Counted from the stretch's first letter, positions 39,981 to 49,482 are shown. The stretch is DNA of 64,000 bases from an uncultured Rikenellaceae bacterium (GCA_910577285.1 CAJTLO010000002.1:186001-250000), one strand, 5' to 3'. The notes: generated by a model from the sequence alone, not told the origin. Numbers and translations are program-made.

Positions 39981-42137
39981 TTATTCGTCCTTGTCGGTAT
40001 CCGCGTAGGCCTTGAGCAGTTTGTCCTGAATGTCGGACGGAACCTGTTCGTAGGAGGCGAAGCGCATCGTGTAGGTGGCCCGGCCGTTGGTCAGCGAGCT
40101 GAGCGTGGTGGAATAGCGGTAGAGTTCGGCCAGCGGCACACGTGCCTGCAGGCGGTCGAGTCCCCCTTCGGAGGACATTCCCTCGATGATGGCCCGTCGG
40201 TTCTGCATGTCGCTCATCACGTCGCCCATCTTGTCCGACGGAACGAGGACCTCCACGTTGTAAATGGGTTCCATGATCTTCGGTCCGGCATTGCGGAAGG
40301 CCTCCTTGAAGGCGTTGCGCCCTGCCAGCTTGAAGGATATTTCGTTGGAGTCCACCGGGTGCATCTTGCCGTCGTAGACGATTACGCGTATGTCGCGGGC
40401 ATAGGAACCGGTCAGAGGACCCTCCTCCATCTTCTCCATGATGCCTTTGAGGATGGCGGGCATAAAGCGGGCGTCGATTGCCCCGCCCACGATCGCGCTG
40501 TAGAACTGCAGTTTGCCGCCCCAATCGAGGTCGTATTCCTCTTTGTTCTTCACGTTGAGGGCGAGCTCCTTGCCGGCCACCTTGTATTTCGACGGCTCGG
40601 GCATGCCTTCGTAGTAGGGTTCGATGACGAGGTGTACTTCGCCGAACTGTCCCGCGCCGCCCGACTGTTTCTTGTGGCGGTAGTCGGCCGCTGCGGTCTT
40701 GGTGATGGTTTCGCGGTAGGGAATGCGGGGGGCGAAGTATTCGATCTCCATCTTGCCGCCGCTCATGAGCTGGTCGCGCAGAATTTTCAGATGCAGTTCG
40801 CCCTGGCCCTGCACGATGGTCTGCCGGAGCTCTTTGGAGTACTCCACGAGCAGGGTGGGGTCTTCGTATTTGGCCTTGTTGAGCAGTTCGCCGAGTTTCT
40901 CTTCGTCAGCCTGGTTCAGGGCCCTGACGGCGGCTCGGTAACGCGGCTCGGGGAAGACCATCGGCGAGATGACCGTCTGCGAACCGGCTGCGGCGAGGGT
41001 GTCGCCCGTGCGGGTGGATTTCAGTTTCACCGTACAGCCTATGTCGCCGGCATTCAGCTCGCCTACCTTCACGCGGTTTTTGCCCGCTACGGCGAACAGT
41101 TGCGAGAGTTTCTCCTTGTTCTCGGTGCGCATGTTGACGAGCTCCATCCCCTCGGTCACCTTGCCGCTGACCACGCGGAAATAGCTGATCTCGCCCACGT
41201 GCTGCTCGATCGTACTCTTGAAGACGAAGAGGATCGTCGGTGCCGTTGCGTCGGCCACGACGTCGTTGCCTTCGACGTCCTGCATCGGCGGGCGCTGGTC
41301 GGGATTGGGCGCTACCTTGATGATGAACTCCATGATGCGTTTCGTGCCGATATCCCTTTTGGCCGATGCGCAGAAGATGGGCATCCAGTCGCGGTTGGCG
41401 ATCCCCATGCCCAGCCCCTTGCGGATTTCGTCGGGTTCGAGGTCGCCTTTATCGAAATAGAGGTCCATGAGGGTTTCGTCGTTCTCTGCGGCCGCCTCCA
41501 GCAATGCCCGGTGCAGCTCCGCCGCCCGTTCGGCATGTTCGGCGGGGATGGGCAGCTCCTCGCGCGTGCCGTTCTCGTCCTTGAAACGGAACATCTTCAT
41601 GAGCAGGACGTCGATGAAGGCGTCGAAGCCGGGACCCGGATTGACCGGATACTGTACGATGACGGGCTTGACTTTGGAGAAGGCGGTGATGCTCTCCAGG
41701 GTGCCCTCCCAGTTGGCCTTGTCGCTGTCGAGCTGGTTGATCACGCCCACCAGGGGGACGTTGTAGGTCTTGGCGTAACGCGACTGGATCTCGCTGCCCA
41801 CTTCGAAACCGTTCTGGGCATTGAAGAGCATCAGGCCGACGTCGGCCACCTTGAAGGCCGCGAACAGGCCGCCGCTGAAGTCGTCGGAGCCCGGGGCGTC
41901 GATGATGTTCAGTTTGTGGTCCATGAATTCCGTATAGAGGATCGTGGAGTAGATGCTGCGTCGGTTGGTGCGTTCCAGATCGGTATTGTCGGAGAGGGTA
42001 TTCTCGTTCTCGATGCTGCCCCTGCGGTCGATCACTTTGCCTTCGAAGGCCATTGCTTCCGCAAAGGTGGTTTTCCCCGAGCCGGGGGCGCCGAGCAGGA
42101 CCACGTTCTTGATCTCTGAAGTTCGATAGTTTTTCAT
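39981..42137 (-). CDS. EF-G paralogue with altered GTPase motifs (EF-G2-like)
   Basis: 718 aa, full-length EF-G domain order: G domain (~1-270), domain II (~300-385), III-V (~390-710; the domain IV segment contains FYSAIVGGAIDARFMPAILKG). The P-loop is kept (LGAPGSGKTTF), but switch I lacks RGITI (RRSIYSTI instead), the G3 motif DTPGH reads DAPGS so the catalytic His is Ser, and NKxD reads NQLD. Bacteroides carry such a paralogue, EF-G2, that supports translation without ribosome-stimulated GTP hydrolysis under nutrient stress; this is the likely equivalent. The promoter at 42260-42290 gives a leader of ~115 nt. Confidence 0.88.
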   Translation of the reverse strand: MKNYRTSEIKNVVLLGAPGSGKTTFAEAMAFEGKVIDRRGSIENENTLSDNTDLERTNRRSIYSTILYTEFMDHKLNIIDAPGSDDFSGGLFAAFKVADVGLMLFNAQNGFEVGSEIQSRYAKTYNVPLVGVINQLDSDKANWEGTLESITAFSKVKPVIVQYPVNPGPGFDAFIDVLLMKMFRFKDENGTREELPIPAEHAERAAELHRALLEAAAENDETLMDLYFDKGDLEPDEIRKGLGMGIANRDWMPIFCASAKRDIGTKRIMEFIIKVAPNPDQRPPMQDVEGNDVVADATAPTILFVFKSTIEQHVGEISYFRVVSGKVTEGMELVNMRTENKEKLSQLFAVAGKNRVKVGELNAGDIGCTVKLKSTRTGDTLAAAGSQTVISPMVFPEPRYRAAVRALNQADEEKLGELLNKAKYEDPTLLVEYSKELRQTIVQGQGELHLKILRDQLMSGGKMEIEYFAPRIPYRETITKTAAADYRHKKQSGGAGQFGEVHLVIEPYYEGMPEPSKYKVAGKELALNVKNKEEYDLDWGGKLQFYSAIVGGAIDARFMPAILKGIMEKMEEGPLTGSYARDIRVIVYDGKMHPVDSNEISFKLAGRNAFKEAFRNAGPKIMEPIYNVEVLVPSDKMGDVMSDMQNRRAIIEGMSSEGGLDRLQARVPLAELYRYSTTLSSLTNGRATYTMRFASYEQVPSDIQDKLLKAYADTDKDE

Positions 42138-42259
42138 GCGTCGTTTGTTTTTAGGTTAATCATCCGACATGTCGTGGCGCTCTCGCGGGGGGATCGTTCC
42201 GCCGGGAGTACCGGTCGGCCGTGGGTCGGCCGGGGCGTGCACCGGAAACATATCGACCC

Positions 42260-42290
42260 TAAATATAGCAAAACGGATGCAGAATACAAA
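42260..42290 (-). promoter_or_regulatory. promoter of the EF-G paralogue
   Basis: Minus strand: TTTG (42287-42290), 19 bp, TATATTTA (42260-42267), one mismatch in the -7 box. Confidence 0.6.
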
Positions 42291-42418
42291 GCGGCGGTTG
42301 TCTAAATCGGGAATAATTGCCCCGTCGATGCAGGTTGCGGATTCTTTTCCGGCCTCGGGAAGTTTTTCGTACTTTTGTCGGGAGGGCGGCGGTCTGCCGC
42401 CCTGATTACAAACTTGTC

Positions 42419-43189
42419 ATGATAAAGGCGATATTTTTCGATATAGACGGCACGTTGGTGAGTTTCAAGACGCACAGGGTGCCCGACAGCACCCTTCGGG
42501 CACTGGAGATGCTTCGCGAAAAGGGGATACGGCTCTTCATCTCCACCGGACGTCACGAACTGCTCATCGACAATGTGGATAAATCGCTGTTCGACGGCAT
42601 CGTGTCCCTCAACGGCCAGTGCGTGCGTATCGGGGACGAGGTGATCCATACCAACGCCATGCCCGCGGAGGATGCCCGGGCCGCCGTGCGCTTCGTGCGC
42701 GAACGGGGAATCGCCACCATCTTCGAGGGCGTGGATTTCATCCGCATCAATGCGGTGACGGAGAGGGCCCGGGCGGGGGCGGCGCTCATCAACCTGCAAT
42801 TGCCCGCTCCGGCCGATATGGACGACCTGCCGGAGCATCCGATTCTGCAACTCATCTTTTTCGCGGATACCGTGCAGGAGGAGGCCATCCTGCGGGAGAT
42901 GCCTGCGTGCGAGGCTACGCGATGGACGCCCCTGCTCTGCGATATCATTCCCCGCGGAGGGGGCAAACACATCGGCATCGGGAAGGTGCTCGACCACTAC
43001 GGGTTTTCACGGGAGGAGTGCATGGCTTTCGGCGACGGCGACAACGACATCACCATGTTGCGGTATGCCGGGATCGGGGTGGCCATGGGCAATGCCGACG
43101 CGACGGTGAAGGCCGCGGCGGATTATGTCACCACCGGAACGGATGCTTCCGGTATCGCCAAGGCCCTGCGGCATTTCAATATTATATAA
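42419..43189 (+). CDS. HAD-superfamily phosphatase, Cof type
   Basis: 256 aa from ATG 42419 (the open frame extends upstream, but MIKAIFFDIDGTL begins the family). Motif I FFDIDGTLVS (nucleophile and acid Asp), motif II LFISTGRH, motif III Lys in GGKHIGIGKVL, motif IV FGDGDNDITML; the C2-type cap lies between. Cof-type HAD proteins dephosphorylate sugar phosphates, flavin or pyridoxal phosphates; the substrate is unknown. A -7 box TACTTTTG lies at 42370-42377, followed by a hairpin GGGCGGC/GCCGCCC (42384-42402) at the start of the leader. Confidence 0.92.
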   Translation: MIKAIFFDIDGTLVSFKTHRVPDSTLRALEMLREKGIRLFISTGRHELLIDNVDKSLFDGIVSLNGQCVRIGDEVIHTNAMPAEDARAAVRFVRERGIATIFEGVDFIRINAVTERARAGAALINLQLPAPADMDDLPEHPILQLIFFADTVQEEAILREMPACEATRWTPLLCDIIPRGGGKHIGIGKVLDHYGFSREECMAFGDGDNDITMLRYAGIGVAMGNADATVKAAADYVTTGTDASGIAKALRHFNII

Positions 43190-43303
43190 GGTAAGCGGTC
43201 CGAAAGGCGGATGGAGTTCGCCGCGCATGCGCACGCGGTCGCGGGAGCGCCGTGCCTATCGTGTGGGAATCCCTGCGGGGCCGTCCCGCAAGGAGGAGGG
43301 GGC

Positions 43304-43975
43304 TTATTCGATCATCCCGTATTGCCGGAAGCTGTAGGATGCGCCGTCGGCGATGATGATGTGGTCCACGAGCCGGATGTCGAAGAGGGCTGCGGCCTGG
43401 GCGATGCGTTGCGTGATGGCGATGTCTTCCGGGCTGGGCGCCGCAACGCCCGAAGGGTGGTTGTGGACGATGATGAGCGACGAGGCCAGCACCTCCACCG
43501 CACGCTTCACCACCAGTTTGTAGTCCACTACCAGCGCCGTTACCCCTCCCTGGCTCACACGCGTCTTCTCGATGACGCCGTTGGCGGAAGAGAGGTAGAG
43601 CGCCCACATCTCCTCGTGCGGTAGGCGGGCGAGCAGGGGGGCGAAGAGGGCCGTTACGTCGTCTTTCGTGCGGATGGAGGCCGGTGCGGCGGCTTCCTGG
43701 CGATGCAGCCGGTCGGCGAGTTCGAAGACCGCCGTCAGTACGGCGGCCCGTTTTACTCCGATGCCCTCGGTCATTCGCAGGCGCGTCATGTCGGCCTTCG
43801 CCATGGCCGCGAACGATCCCTCGTACACATCGAGAATGCGTTCGGCAGTTTCCGCGGCGCTGTATCCCGCGCTGCCCTCGCCGAGTATCACGCTCAGCAG
43901 TTCGGCATCGGTCAGCGCCTTCACGCCGCGTGAGACGAGCTTCTCCCGTACCTGCCTGTCAGTTAGCCTCTCCAT
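43304..43975 (-). CDS. radC: RadC family protein (JAB/MPN domain)
   Basis: 223 aa. N-terminal helix-hairpin-helix region (LTDAELLSVIL, TRLRMTEGIGVKRAAVL), then the JAB1/MPN metalloprotease-like domain (~105-223) with the zinc motif IIVHNHPSGVAAPSPEDI (H-x-H-x7-S-x2-D pattern). Long annotated as a DNA repair protein, though its biochemical role is uncertain. The start codon (43975) lies inside the 3' end of rnc, giving a 17-bp overlap and a shared transcript. Confidence 0.93.
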   Translation of the reverse strand: MERLTDRQVREKLVSRGVKALTDAELLSVILGEGSAGYSAAETAERILDVYEGSFAAMAKADMTRLRMTEGIGVKRAAVLTAVFELADRLHRQEAAAPASIRTKDDVTALFAPLLARLPHEEMWALYLSSANGVIEKTRVSQGGVTALVVDYKLVVKRAVEVLASSLIIVHNHPSGVAAPSPEDIAITQRIAQAAALFDIRLVDHIIIADGASYSFRQYGMIE

Positions 43976-44765
43976 GGCCGGCGGTATATTGCTCGAAGCT
44001 CAGGTCGATGGTCTCCATGAAGAAGTCGCCTATGTCGTCGTTGCCCACGATCTGCGTGACGGCCCATGCGGCCTTCTGCTCCGCCTCTTTTTTGGAACAG
44101 CCGGTGCCGTGGCCCAGCTCGATGCCGTCGATGACGATTTTCGACAGGAATCGGGGTGTGCGCATGGTGGCGGTTTCGTCGGACGCGGTGTTGAAATGGA
44201 TGGAGCGCTTGCTCTTCTGGCACCACTCGATCAGGCGACTCTTGAAATCGACCTCGGTGGAGGTGATGTCGCCCAGGTCGACGTACCGCCGCAGGACGTC
44301 GTTGATGACGAACCGGTTGGCGAAGTCGTACCCCTTGTCGAGGTAAATCGCTCCCACGAGAGCTTCGAAGGCGTTGCCGTTGAGGTGTTTGTGGCTGTAG
44401 GTGCCGTTGAAATTGGCCACGATGTACTTGTCTATTCCCATTTTGGATGAGATCTCGTCCAGGGAGGCCCGGCTGACGATACGCGAACGCATCTGCGTGA
44501 GGAATCCTTCGGTCTGTTCCGGATATTCGATGAAGAGAAAGTCCGAAACGATGGTTTCCAGCACCGCATCGCCGAGGAACTCGAGCCGTTCGTTGTTGGC
44601 CGGGGCGCCGTCGGGCAGCGTCACGGAGGCGGAACGGTGGATGAGCGCCAGCTTGTAGAGCTCGATGTTGTCGGGGGTGATGCCCAGCAGCCGGTCTATG
44701 ACCGCATAGAACTCCCTGTCTTTGCCGAACCGTTTCCGGAATATCCTTTTGATAGCGTCGAACAT
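43959..44765 (-). CDS. rnc: ribonuclease III
   Basis: 268 aa from ATG 44765 (MFDAIKRIFRKRF); an upstream in-frame ATG adds 11 non-conserved residues. Cleaves double-stranded RNA, processing rRNA precursors and structured mRNAs. RNase III signature NNERLEFLGDAVLE (~66-79), second acidic cluster GNAFEALVGAIYLDKG, and a C-terminal dsRNA-binding domain (~180-250; FLSKIVIDGIELGHGTGCSKKEAEQKAA). It lies downstream of fabF and overlaps radC. Confidence 0.95.
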   Translation of the reverse strand: MFDAIKRIFRKRFGKDREFYAVIDRLLGITPDNIELYKLALIHRSASVTLPDGAPANNERLEFLGDAVLETIVSDFLFIEYPEQTEGFLTQMRSRIVSRASLDEISSKMGIDKYIVANFNGTYSHKHLNGNAFEALVGAIYLDKGYDFANRFVINDVLRRYVDLGDITSTEVDFKSRLIEWCQKSKRSIHFNTASDETATMRTPRFLSKIVIDGIELGHGTGCSKKEAEQKAAWAVTQIVGNDDIGDFFMETIDLSFEQYTAGHGEAN

Positions 44766-44830
44766 TGCTTTCTGAAGTATGGCGGGCTCGCGGGGCACTC
44801 CGTAGGTCGGGGCCTCCGTTCCCGTGTGTG

Positions 44831-44872
44831 AAAACTCCCCATAAGAACCGCCTGCGGGGCCCTTACGGGGAG
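44831..44872 (-). terminator. terminator of fabF
   Basis: CTCCCCATAAG (44835-44845) / CTTACGGGGAG (44862-44872), one mismatch. On the minus strand the tail is TTTTC. It separates fabF from rnc. Confidence 0.7.
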
Positions 44873-44898
44873 TGATGGTGTCGTTTGTCCCGCGTTTG

Positions 44899-46146
44899 TC
44901 AGATCCGTTTCAGCAGGACGGTGGCGTTGTGGCCGCCGAAGCCGAACGTATTGCTCATGGCAACCCGTACGTCGCGTTCCTGTGCCGTATTGAGCGTGAG
45001 GTTGATGCGTTCGTCGATCCGGGGGTCGCGGTTGAAGTTGTTGATGGTGGGCGGGATCACTCCTTCGGTGATCGCCATGATACATGCGAGCGCCTCGATC
45101 GCACCGGCGGCGCCCAACAGGTGACCGGTCATGGATTTGGTCGAGCTGAGGTTCACCTTGTAGATGCTGTCGCCGATGGCGCTCTGGATACCGGTCAATT
45201 CCGGAATGTCGCCTGCCGGGGTGGAGGTACCGTGCGTGTTGATGTAATCCACCTGGTCGGGCGTTACTTCCGCCTCTTTCATGGCGTCCTCCATCGCATG
45301 CTTCGCACCCAGTCCTTCCGGATGCGGTGCGGTGAAGTGGTAGGCATCGGCGCTCATGCCGCTGCCGCCTACTTCGGCGTATATCTTTGCTCCGCGGGCT
45401 TTGGCGTGTTCGTACTCCTCCAGGATGAGACCGCCGGCTCCTTCGCCGATGACGAACCCGTCGCGGTCGGCGTCATAGGGACGCGATGCCGTTGCCGGAT
45501 CGTCGTTGCGCGTGGAGAGGGCCTGCATGGAGTTGAATCCGCCTACGCCGGGCTGGTTGACGGCCGCTTCCGAACCGCCCGTAATCATGATGTCGGCACG
45601 TCCCATGCGGATCTGGTCGGCAGCCAGAATGATGGCGTGGTTGGAGGAGGCGCAGGCCGATACCGTACAGAAGTTGGGGCCCATGAAGCCGTATTTCATG
45701 GAGATGTATCCGGCGGCGATGTCGGAGATCATCTTCGGGATGAAGAAGGGACTGAAGCGGGGAATCTGTCCTCCGTCCAGGTAACCCGTGATCTCGTCGA
45801 ACATGGATTTGAGACCGCCGATGCCCGATGCCCAGATCACTCCCGAGCGCAGTTTGTCCACCTTTTCGAGGTCGATGCCGGAGTCGGTCATCGCCTGGTC
45901 GGCGGCTATCATGGCGTATTGCGAGAAAAGGTCGTATTTACGTACCTCCTTGCGGTCGAAGAAATCCTCCCAGTTGTATCCCTTTACTTCACAGGCAAAT
46001 CTCGTCTTGAACTTTTCGGCATCGAAATGCGTAATGGGCGCAGCGCCGCTCACGCCCGCCTTCAGGTTGGCGAAGTATTCCTGTATGTTGTTGCCAAGCG
46101 GATTGATCGTGCCGATACCGGTCACGACAACTCTCCTTTTCTGCAT
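44899..46146 (-). CDS. fabF: 3-oxoacyl-ACP synthase II
   Basis: 415 aa, usual FabF size. Elongates acyl-ACP with malonyl-ACP in type II fatty-acid synthesis. Catalytic triad Cys-His-His is intact: SACASSNHA (~163-171), NTHGTSTPAGD (~304-314), and SMTGHLLGAAGA (~340-351). The start is ATG 46146 (MQKRRVVVTGIG). acpP lies 158 bp upstream on the same strand, the standard order acpP-fabF-rnc. Confidence 0.97.
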   Translation of the reverse strand: MQKRRVVVTGIGTINPLGNNIQEYFANLKAGVSGAAPITHFDAEKFKTRFACEVKGYNWEDFFDRKEVRKYDLFSQYAMIAADQAMTDSGIDLEKVDKLRSGVIWASGIGGLKSMFDEITGYLDGGQIPRFSPFFIPKMISDIAAGYISMKYGFMGPNFCTVSACASSNHAIILAADQIRMGRADIMITGGSEAAVNQPGVGGFNSMQALSTRNDDPATASRPYDADRDGFVIGEGAGGLILEEYEHAKARGAKIYAEVGGSGMSADAYHFTAPHPEGLGAKHAMEDAMKEAEVTPDQVDYINTHGTSTPAGDIPELTGIQSAIGDSIYKVNLSSTKSMTGHLLGAAGAIEALACIMAITEGVIPPTINNFNRDPRIDERINLTLNTAQERDVRVAMSNTFGFGGHNATVLLKRI

Positions 46147-46304
46147 AGCGAAATTTAATTATTGGGTTAATAGCGGAGCCGGTCAACAGGGTGTCCGTAC
46201 CGCTGCGGAGGCCTTTTGCGGCGCCTCCCTTCCGTTCCGGGCAATAAATAATAAGGTAAAATAAGTTAATATTTTACCTTATTAAGTGTGCATCACAATG
46301 GAAG

Positions 46305-46541
46305 TTATGCTTTGTGAGCCTCGATGTAAGTGATGGCGTCGCCGACCGTGGTGATCTTCTCGGCGTCTTCGTCCGGTATGGAGATACCGAATTCCTTCTC
46401 AAACTCCATGATGAGCTCTACGGTGTCGAGCGAGTCTGCACCGAGGTCGTTGGCGAAGCTCGAAGTGAGCTCGATGTCTTTCTCGGCAACGTTCAACCTG
46501 TCCTTTATAATCTCAACCACTTTTGATGAAATCTCAGACAT
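46305..46541 (-). CDS. acpP: acyl carrier protein
   Basis: 78 aa, acidic. The phosphopantetheine attachment serine is in LGADSLDTVELIMEFE (Ser ~37). Carries growing acyl chains for FabF and other synthases. Minus-strand -7 box TATATTTG at 46611-46618 gives a ~60-nt leader. Confidence 0.97.
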   Translation of the reverse strand: MSEISSKVVEIIKDRLNVAEKDIELTSSFANDLGADSLDTVELIMEFEKEFGISIPDEDAEKITTVGDAITYIEAHKA

Positions 46542-46945
46542 AACTTTCTAATTTTAGTTCAACAATATTTTGCAAGTAAATTTAGTTTCCATCCAAGAAA
46601 ACTCCGGGGCAAATATAACACTTTTTCCGATAAAACTAAAAAAGCCCCTCTTTTTACCGCCGTAACCGGCAGTACGTTAAGCCTCATGACCGTGGGTGCG
46701 GGTGCGGAAGGGAGCTTTTCGTGGCCTCCGCCTGCATTTCCGGACTGCTCGCGGATGCCGGAGCCCGGATTGTATGGCACTTAAATTCATTGGTTTGACT
46801 TCGTTTCGTGTCCCGGTCGGCCGGATGCCGGCCTCGCGTGGGGCCGGTGGTTTTTGGTGGCCTGCGGGTAATTGCCTATCTTTAGCTGCGATTTGCCGAT
46901 GCGAATGCTTTCGATTGTAATTTACGAATATAAAACCACTTTGTC
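46542..46945. other. divergent intergenic region, 404 bp
   Basis: Contains the acpP -7 box on the minus strand and the pepE promoter on the plus strand (46853-46884). No gene is seen. Confidence 0.6.
46853..46884 (+). promoter_or_regulatory. pepE promoter
   Basis: TTTG (46853-46856), 20 bp, TATCTTTA (46877-46884), one mismatch in the -7 box. Confidence 0.6.
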
Positions 46946-47656
46946 ATGAGACTTCTTCTTATCAGCAACTCGACCAATGCGGGCGAGGAGTACCTCAAGT
47001 ATCCGATAGGCGACATCGCCGACTTTCTCGGCTGTGTCGACCGGGTACTTTTCATCCCTTATGCCGCCGTCTCTTTCTCCTATGACGAATATGCCGAGAA
47101 GGTGCAGCGTCGTTTCGACGAGATAGGCATCGGGGTTCGTTCCATACATCTTGAGGCCGACCCCGTGCGTGCGGTCATGGAGGCCGAGGCGGTAGTCGTG
47201 GGCGGCGGCAACACCTTCGCCCTTATCAAGAAGATGCAGGAGCAAGGGCTGCTCGAACCGCTCCGCGAACGGCTCGCAGAGGGGATGCCTTATGTAGGAT
47301 GGAGTGCGGGCAGCAACGTGGCGTGTCCCACGATCCGTACCACCAACGACATGCCCATCGTGGAACCCGAATCGTTCCGGGCCATAGGGGCCGTGGGATT
47401 CCAGATCAATCCCCACTACCTCGACGCCAATCCGGAGGGGCATGCGGGCGAAACGCGCGAGCAGCGCATCGAGGAGTTCATCGCCGCCAACCGGGAGGTC
47501 TATGTGGCCGGTCTGCGCGAGGGGTGCATGCTGCGTGTGGAGGGTGACGGAATGCAACTGAAGGGCCCCAGGCCGCTGCGCATCTTCCGTTACGGGGAGG
47601 CACCGCGCGAGGTGCAGCCCGGCGACGATCTTTCGTTCCTGATGCAGAGGGCGTAA
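46946..47656 (+). CDS. pepE: dipeptidase E (alpha-aspartyl dipeptidase)
   Basis: 236 aa cytoplasmic serine peptidase of family S51, splitting dipeptides with N-terminal aspartate. Nucleophile elbow YVGWSAGSNVACP (Ser ~120), VVVGGGNTFALI upstream, and the active-site region FQINPHYLDANPEGHAGETREQRI with the conserved His. Length and termini match E. coli PepE (229 aa). A strong terminator follows. Confidence 0.94.
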   Translation: MRLLLISNSTNAGEEYLKYPIGDIADFLGCVDRVLFIPYAAVSFSYDEYAEKVQRRFDEIGIGVRSIHLEADPVRAVMEAEAVVVGGGNTFALIKKMQEQGLLEPLRERLAEGMPYVGWSAGSNVACPTIRTTNDMPIVEPESFRAIGAVGFQINPHYLDANPEGHAGETREQRIEEFIAANREVYVAGLREGCMLRVEGDGMQLKGPRPLRIFRYGEAPREVQPGDDLSFLMQRA

Positions 47657-47671
47657 GAGCTCCGGATGTCG

Positions 47672-47719
47672 GTCCGCCCCGCTGCTCCGCTTTTGTCGGA
47701 GCGGGGCGGACCGTCTTTT
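47672..47719 (+). terminator. rho-independent terminator after pepE
   Basis: GTCCGCCCC (47672-47680) / GGGGCGGAC (47703-47711) plus inner GCTCCG/CGGAGC, followed by CGTCTTTTC. Confidence 0.7.
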
Positions 47720-47780
47720 CCGGCAGCGGGTATCCCTCCGGGACGGAGGAAAAGGAACGGATTGTTTCACTGTAAATTCG

Positions 47781-48155
47781 ATGGACGGCATGTCGATGAC
47801 CGGCGAACTCGGTGCGGCGGGCGAAGAGCTCGCAGTGGGGTGGCTCAGGGCCCATGGATTTCTCATCATGGATCGGAACTGGCGCATGGGGCGTTACGAG
47901 TTGGATATCGTGGCGGCGCGGGGCGAGCGGGTCCATTTCGTCGAGGTGAAGTTGCGCCGTGCGGGAGGACTCACGCAGCCGGAAGAGGCCATGACGGCAG
48001 CCAAAGGGCGTGCGCTGTTGCGGGCGGCCAACTGTTATATCGAAGCCCGCGGGGTGACGCTCGACTGTCAGATCGATCTGGTGGCGGTGGACCTTATGCC
48101 GGACGGGAGCGCACAGGTGCGGTATGTGCCGGATGCCGTGCCGCTCAGGTGGTAG
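47781..48155 (+). CDS. UPF0102/YraN family nuclease-like protein
   Basis: 124 aa. Restriction-endonuclease-like fold of the YraN family: GELGAAGEELAVGWLRAHGF (~8-27), catalytic-type DxnEhK seen as YELDIVAARGERVHFVEVKLR (Asp, Glu-x-Lys), and a C-terminal QIDLVAVDL strand. Suspected Holliday-junction or DNA-processing role, not established. Conserved residues are intact. ATG 47781 or 47790 (MSMTGE) may be used. Confidence 0.9.
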   Translation: MDGMSMTGELGAAGEELAVGWLRAHGFLIMDRNWRMGRYELDIVAARGERVHFVEVKLRRAGGLTQPEEAMTAAKGRALLRAANCYIEARGVTLDCQIDLVAVDLMPDGSAQVRYVPDAVPLRW

Positions 48156-48156
48156 G

Positions 48157-48188
48157 TTTGTCCGTACGGGCAAAATTTTATACTTTCG
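48157..48188 (+). promoter_or_regulatory. waaA promoter
   Basis: TTTG (48157-48160), 20 bp, TACTTTCG (48181-48188), one mismatch. It starts right after the yraN stop codon. Confidence 0.55.
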
Positions 48189-48243
48189 TGCCGTGCGGTC
48201 CCCGGCGGTGCCGCACGGCTACGAAATAAGAACGAATTGGCAG

Positions 48244-49482
48244 ATGTGGTGGTATAATTTAGGTATCCGGTTCTATACCGGTGCCGTCCGGCTGGCCTCC
48301 CCGTTCGTGCGGAAGGCGGCGTTGTGGACCCAGGGACGCAGGGACATCTTCCCGCAACTGGAACGGGCCGTGGGCGACGGCGGCAGGATCATCTGGTTTC
48401 ATGCCGCATCCCTGGGCGAGTTCGAGCAGGGACGTCCCGTCATGGAGGCCTTGCGGGAGCGCTATCCCGACTACCGGATACTTCTCACGTTCTTTTCTCC
48501 CTCCGGTTACGAAATCCGCAAGAACTATTCCGGCGCCGACTGGGTGTTTTACCTTCCGGCCGACACACCGCGCAATGCGGCGCGTTTTCTGGATGCGGTG
48601 AAACCCGAAATGGCGGTTTTCATCAAGTATGAGTTCTGGCTGAACTACCTCTCGGCCCTCGCCGAACGCGGGGTACCTGCCTATATCATATCCTCCATTT
48701 TCCGTCGCGATTCGGTCTTCTTCCGTCCCTGGGGCGGCGCTTTCCGTCGGGCCCTGCGTTCGTTCCGCCGGCTCTTCGTGCAGGATGCCGAATCGGAGGA
48801 GCTGTTGGCCGGTATCGGTGTCACGGCTGTCACCGTGGCGGGAGATACCCGTTTCGATCGGGTGGGCCGGATCGCCGACGGAGCCCGCAGGCTTCCGCAG
48901 GTGGAGGATTTCGTCGACGGAGGTACGGTGTTCGTGGCGGGCAGTACGTGGGCCCCGGACGAGGAGCTCCTCGTCCGACTGATGAATGCCAATCCGGATG
49001 TGAAGTTCATCCTTGCTCCGCACGAGATGGACGAGAAGCGGATCGGGGAGCTGGAGGCCGCCGTGAACGGCGGTGCCGTGCGTTACACCCGATACGGCGA
49101 GGCCGACGGCGGCAGGGACAAACAACTGCTCGTCATCGATACGATCGGCATTCTCTCGTCGGTCTACAGCTACGGTTCGTATGCCTACATCGGCGGAGGA
49201 TTCGGGGTGGGGATACACAACACCTTGGAGGCGGCCACGTTCGGGATGCCGGTGGCCTTCGGGCCGAATTACGCCAAGTTCCGCGAGGCCCGCGATCTGG
49301 TAGCCCTCGGCGCGGCGCAAAGCGTCGCCGGCTACGAGGAGCTGTCCGCCTGGTTCTCCGCTCTGCGGTCCGACGGAGAGGCCTACGATCGGGCTGCAAA
49401 ACAGGCGGCGGAGTACGTGCGTTCCCATCGGGGGGCGACGTCGATCATTCTGCGGGAGCTTTTCGGCGAACCGGCTGAGTGA
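48244..49482 (+). CDS. waaA: 3-deoxy-D-manno-octulosonic-acid (Kdo) transferase
   Basis: 412 aa GT30 glycosyltransferase that adds Kdo to lipid A precursors at the inner membrane, so the organism makes lipopolysaccharide. N-terminal hydrophobic anchor (YNLGIRFYTGAVRLASPFV), the GT30 signature WFHAASLGEFEQGRPVME (~50-67), VFIKYEFWLNYL, and the C-terminal nucleotide-binding part with GGGFGVGIHNTLEAATFGMPV. Start ATG 48244 (MWWYNLGIRFYTG) is supported by the promoter ~60 bp upstream. Confidence 0.95.
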   Translation: MWWYNLGIRFYTGAVRLASPFVRKAALWTQGRRDIFPQLERAVGDGGRIIWFHAASLGEFEQGRPVMEALRERYPDYRILLTFFSPSGYEIRKNYSGADWVFYLPADTPRNAARFLDAVKPEMAVFIKYEFWLNYLSALAERGVPAYIISSIFRRDSVFFRPWGGAFRRALRSFRRLFVQDAESEELLAGIGVTAVTVAGDTRFDRVGRIADGARRLPQVEDFVDGGTVFVAGSTWAPDEELLVRLMNANPDVKFILAPHEMDEKRIGELEAAVNGGAVRYTRYGEADGGRDKQLLVIDTIGILSSVYSYGSYAYIGGGFGVGIHNTLEAATFGMPVAFGPNYAKFREARDLVALGAAQSVAGYEELSAWFSALRSDGEAYDRAAKQAAEYVRSHRGATSIILRELFGEPAE

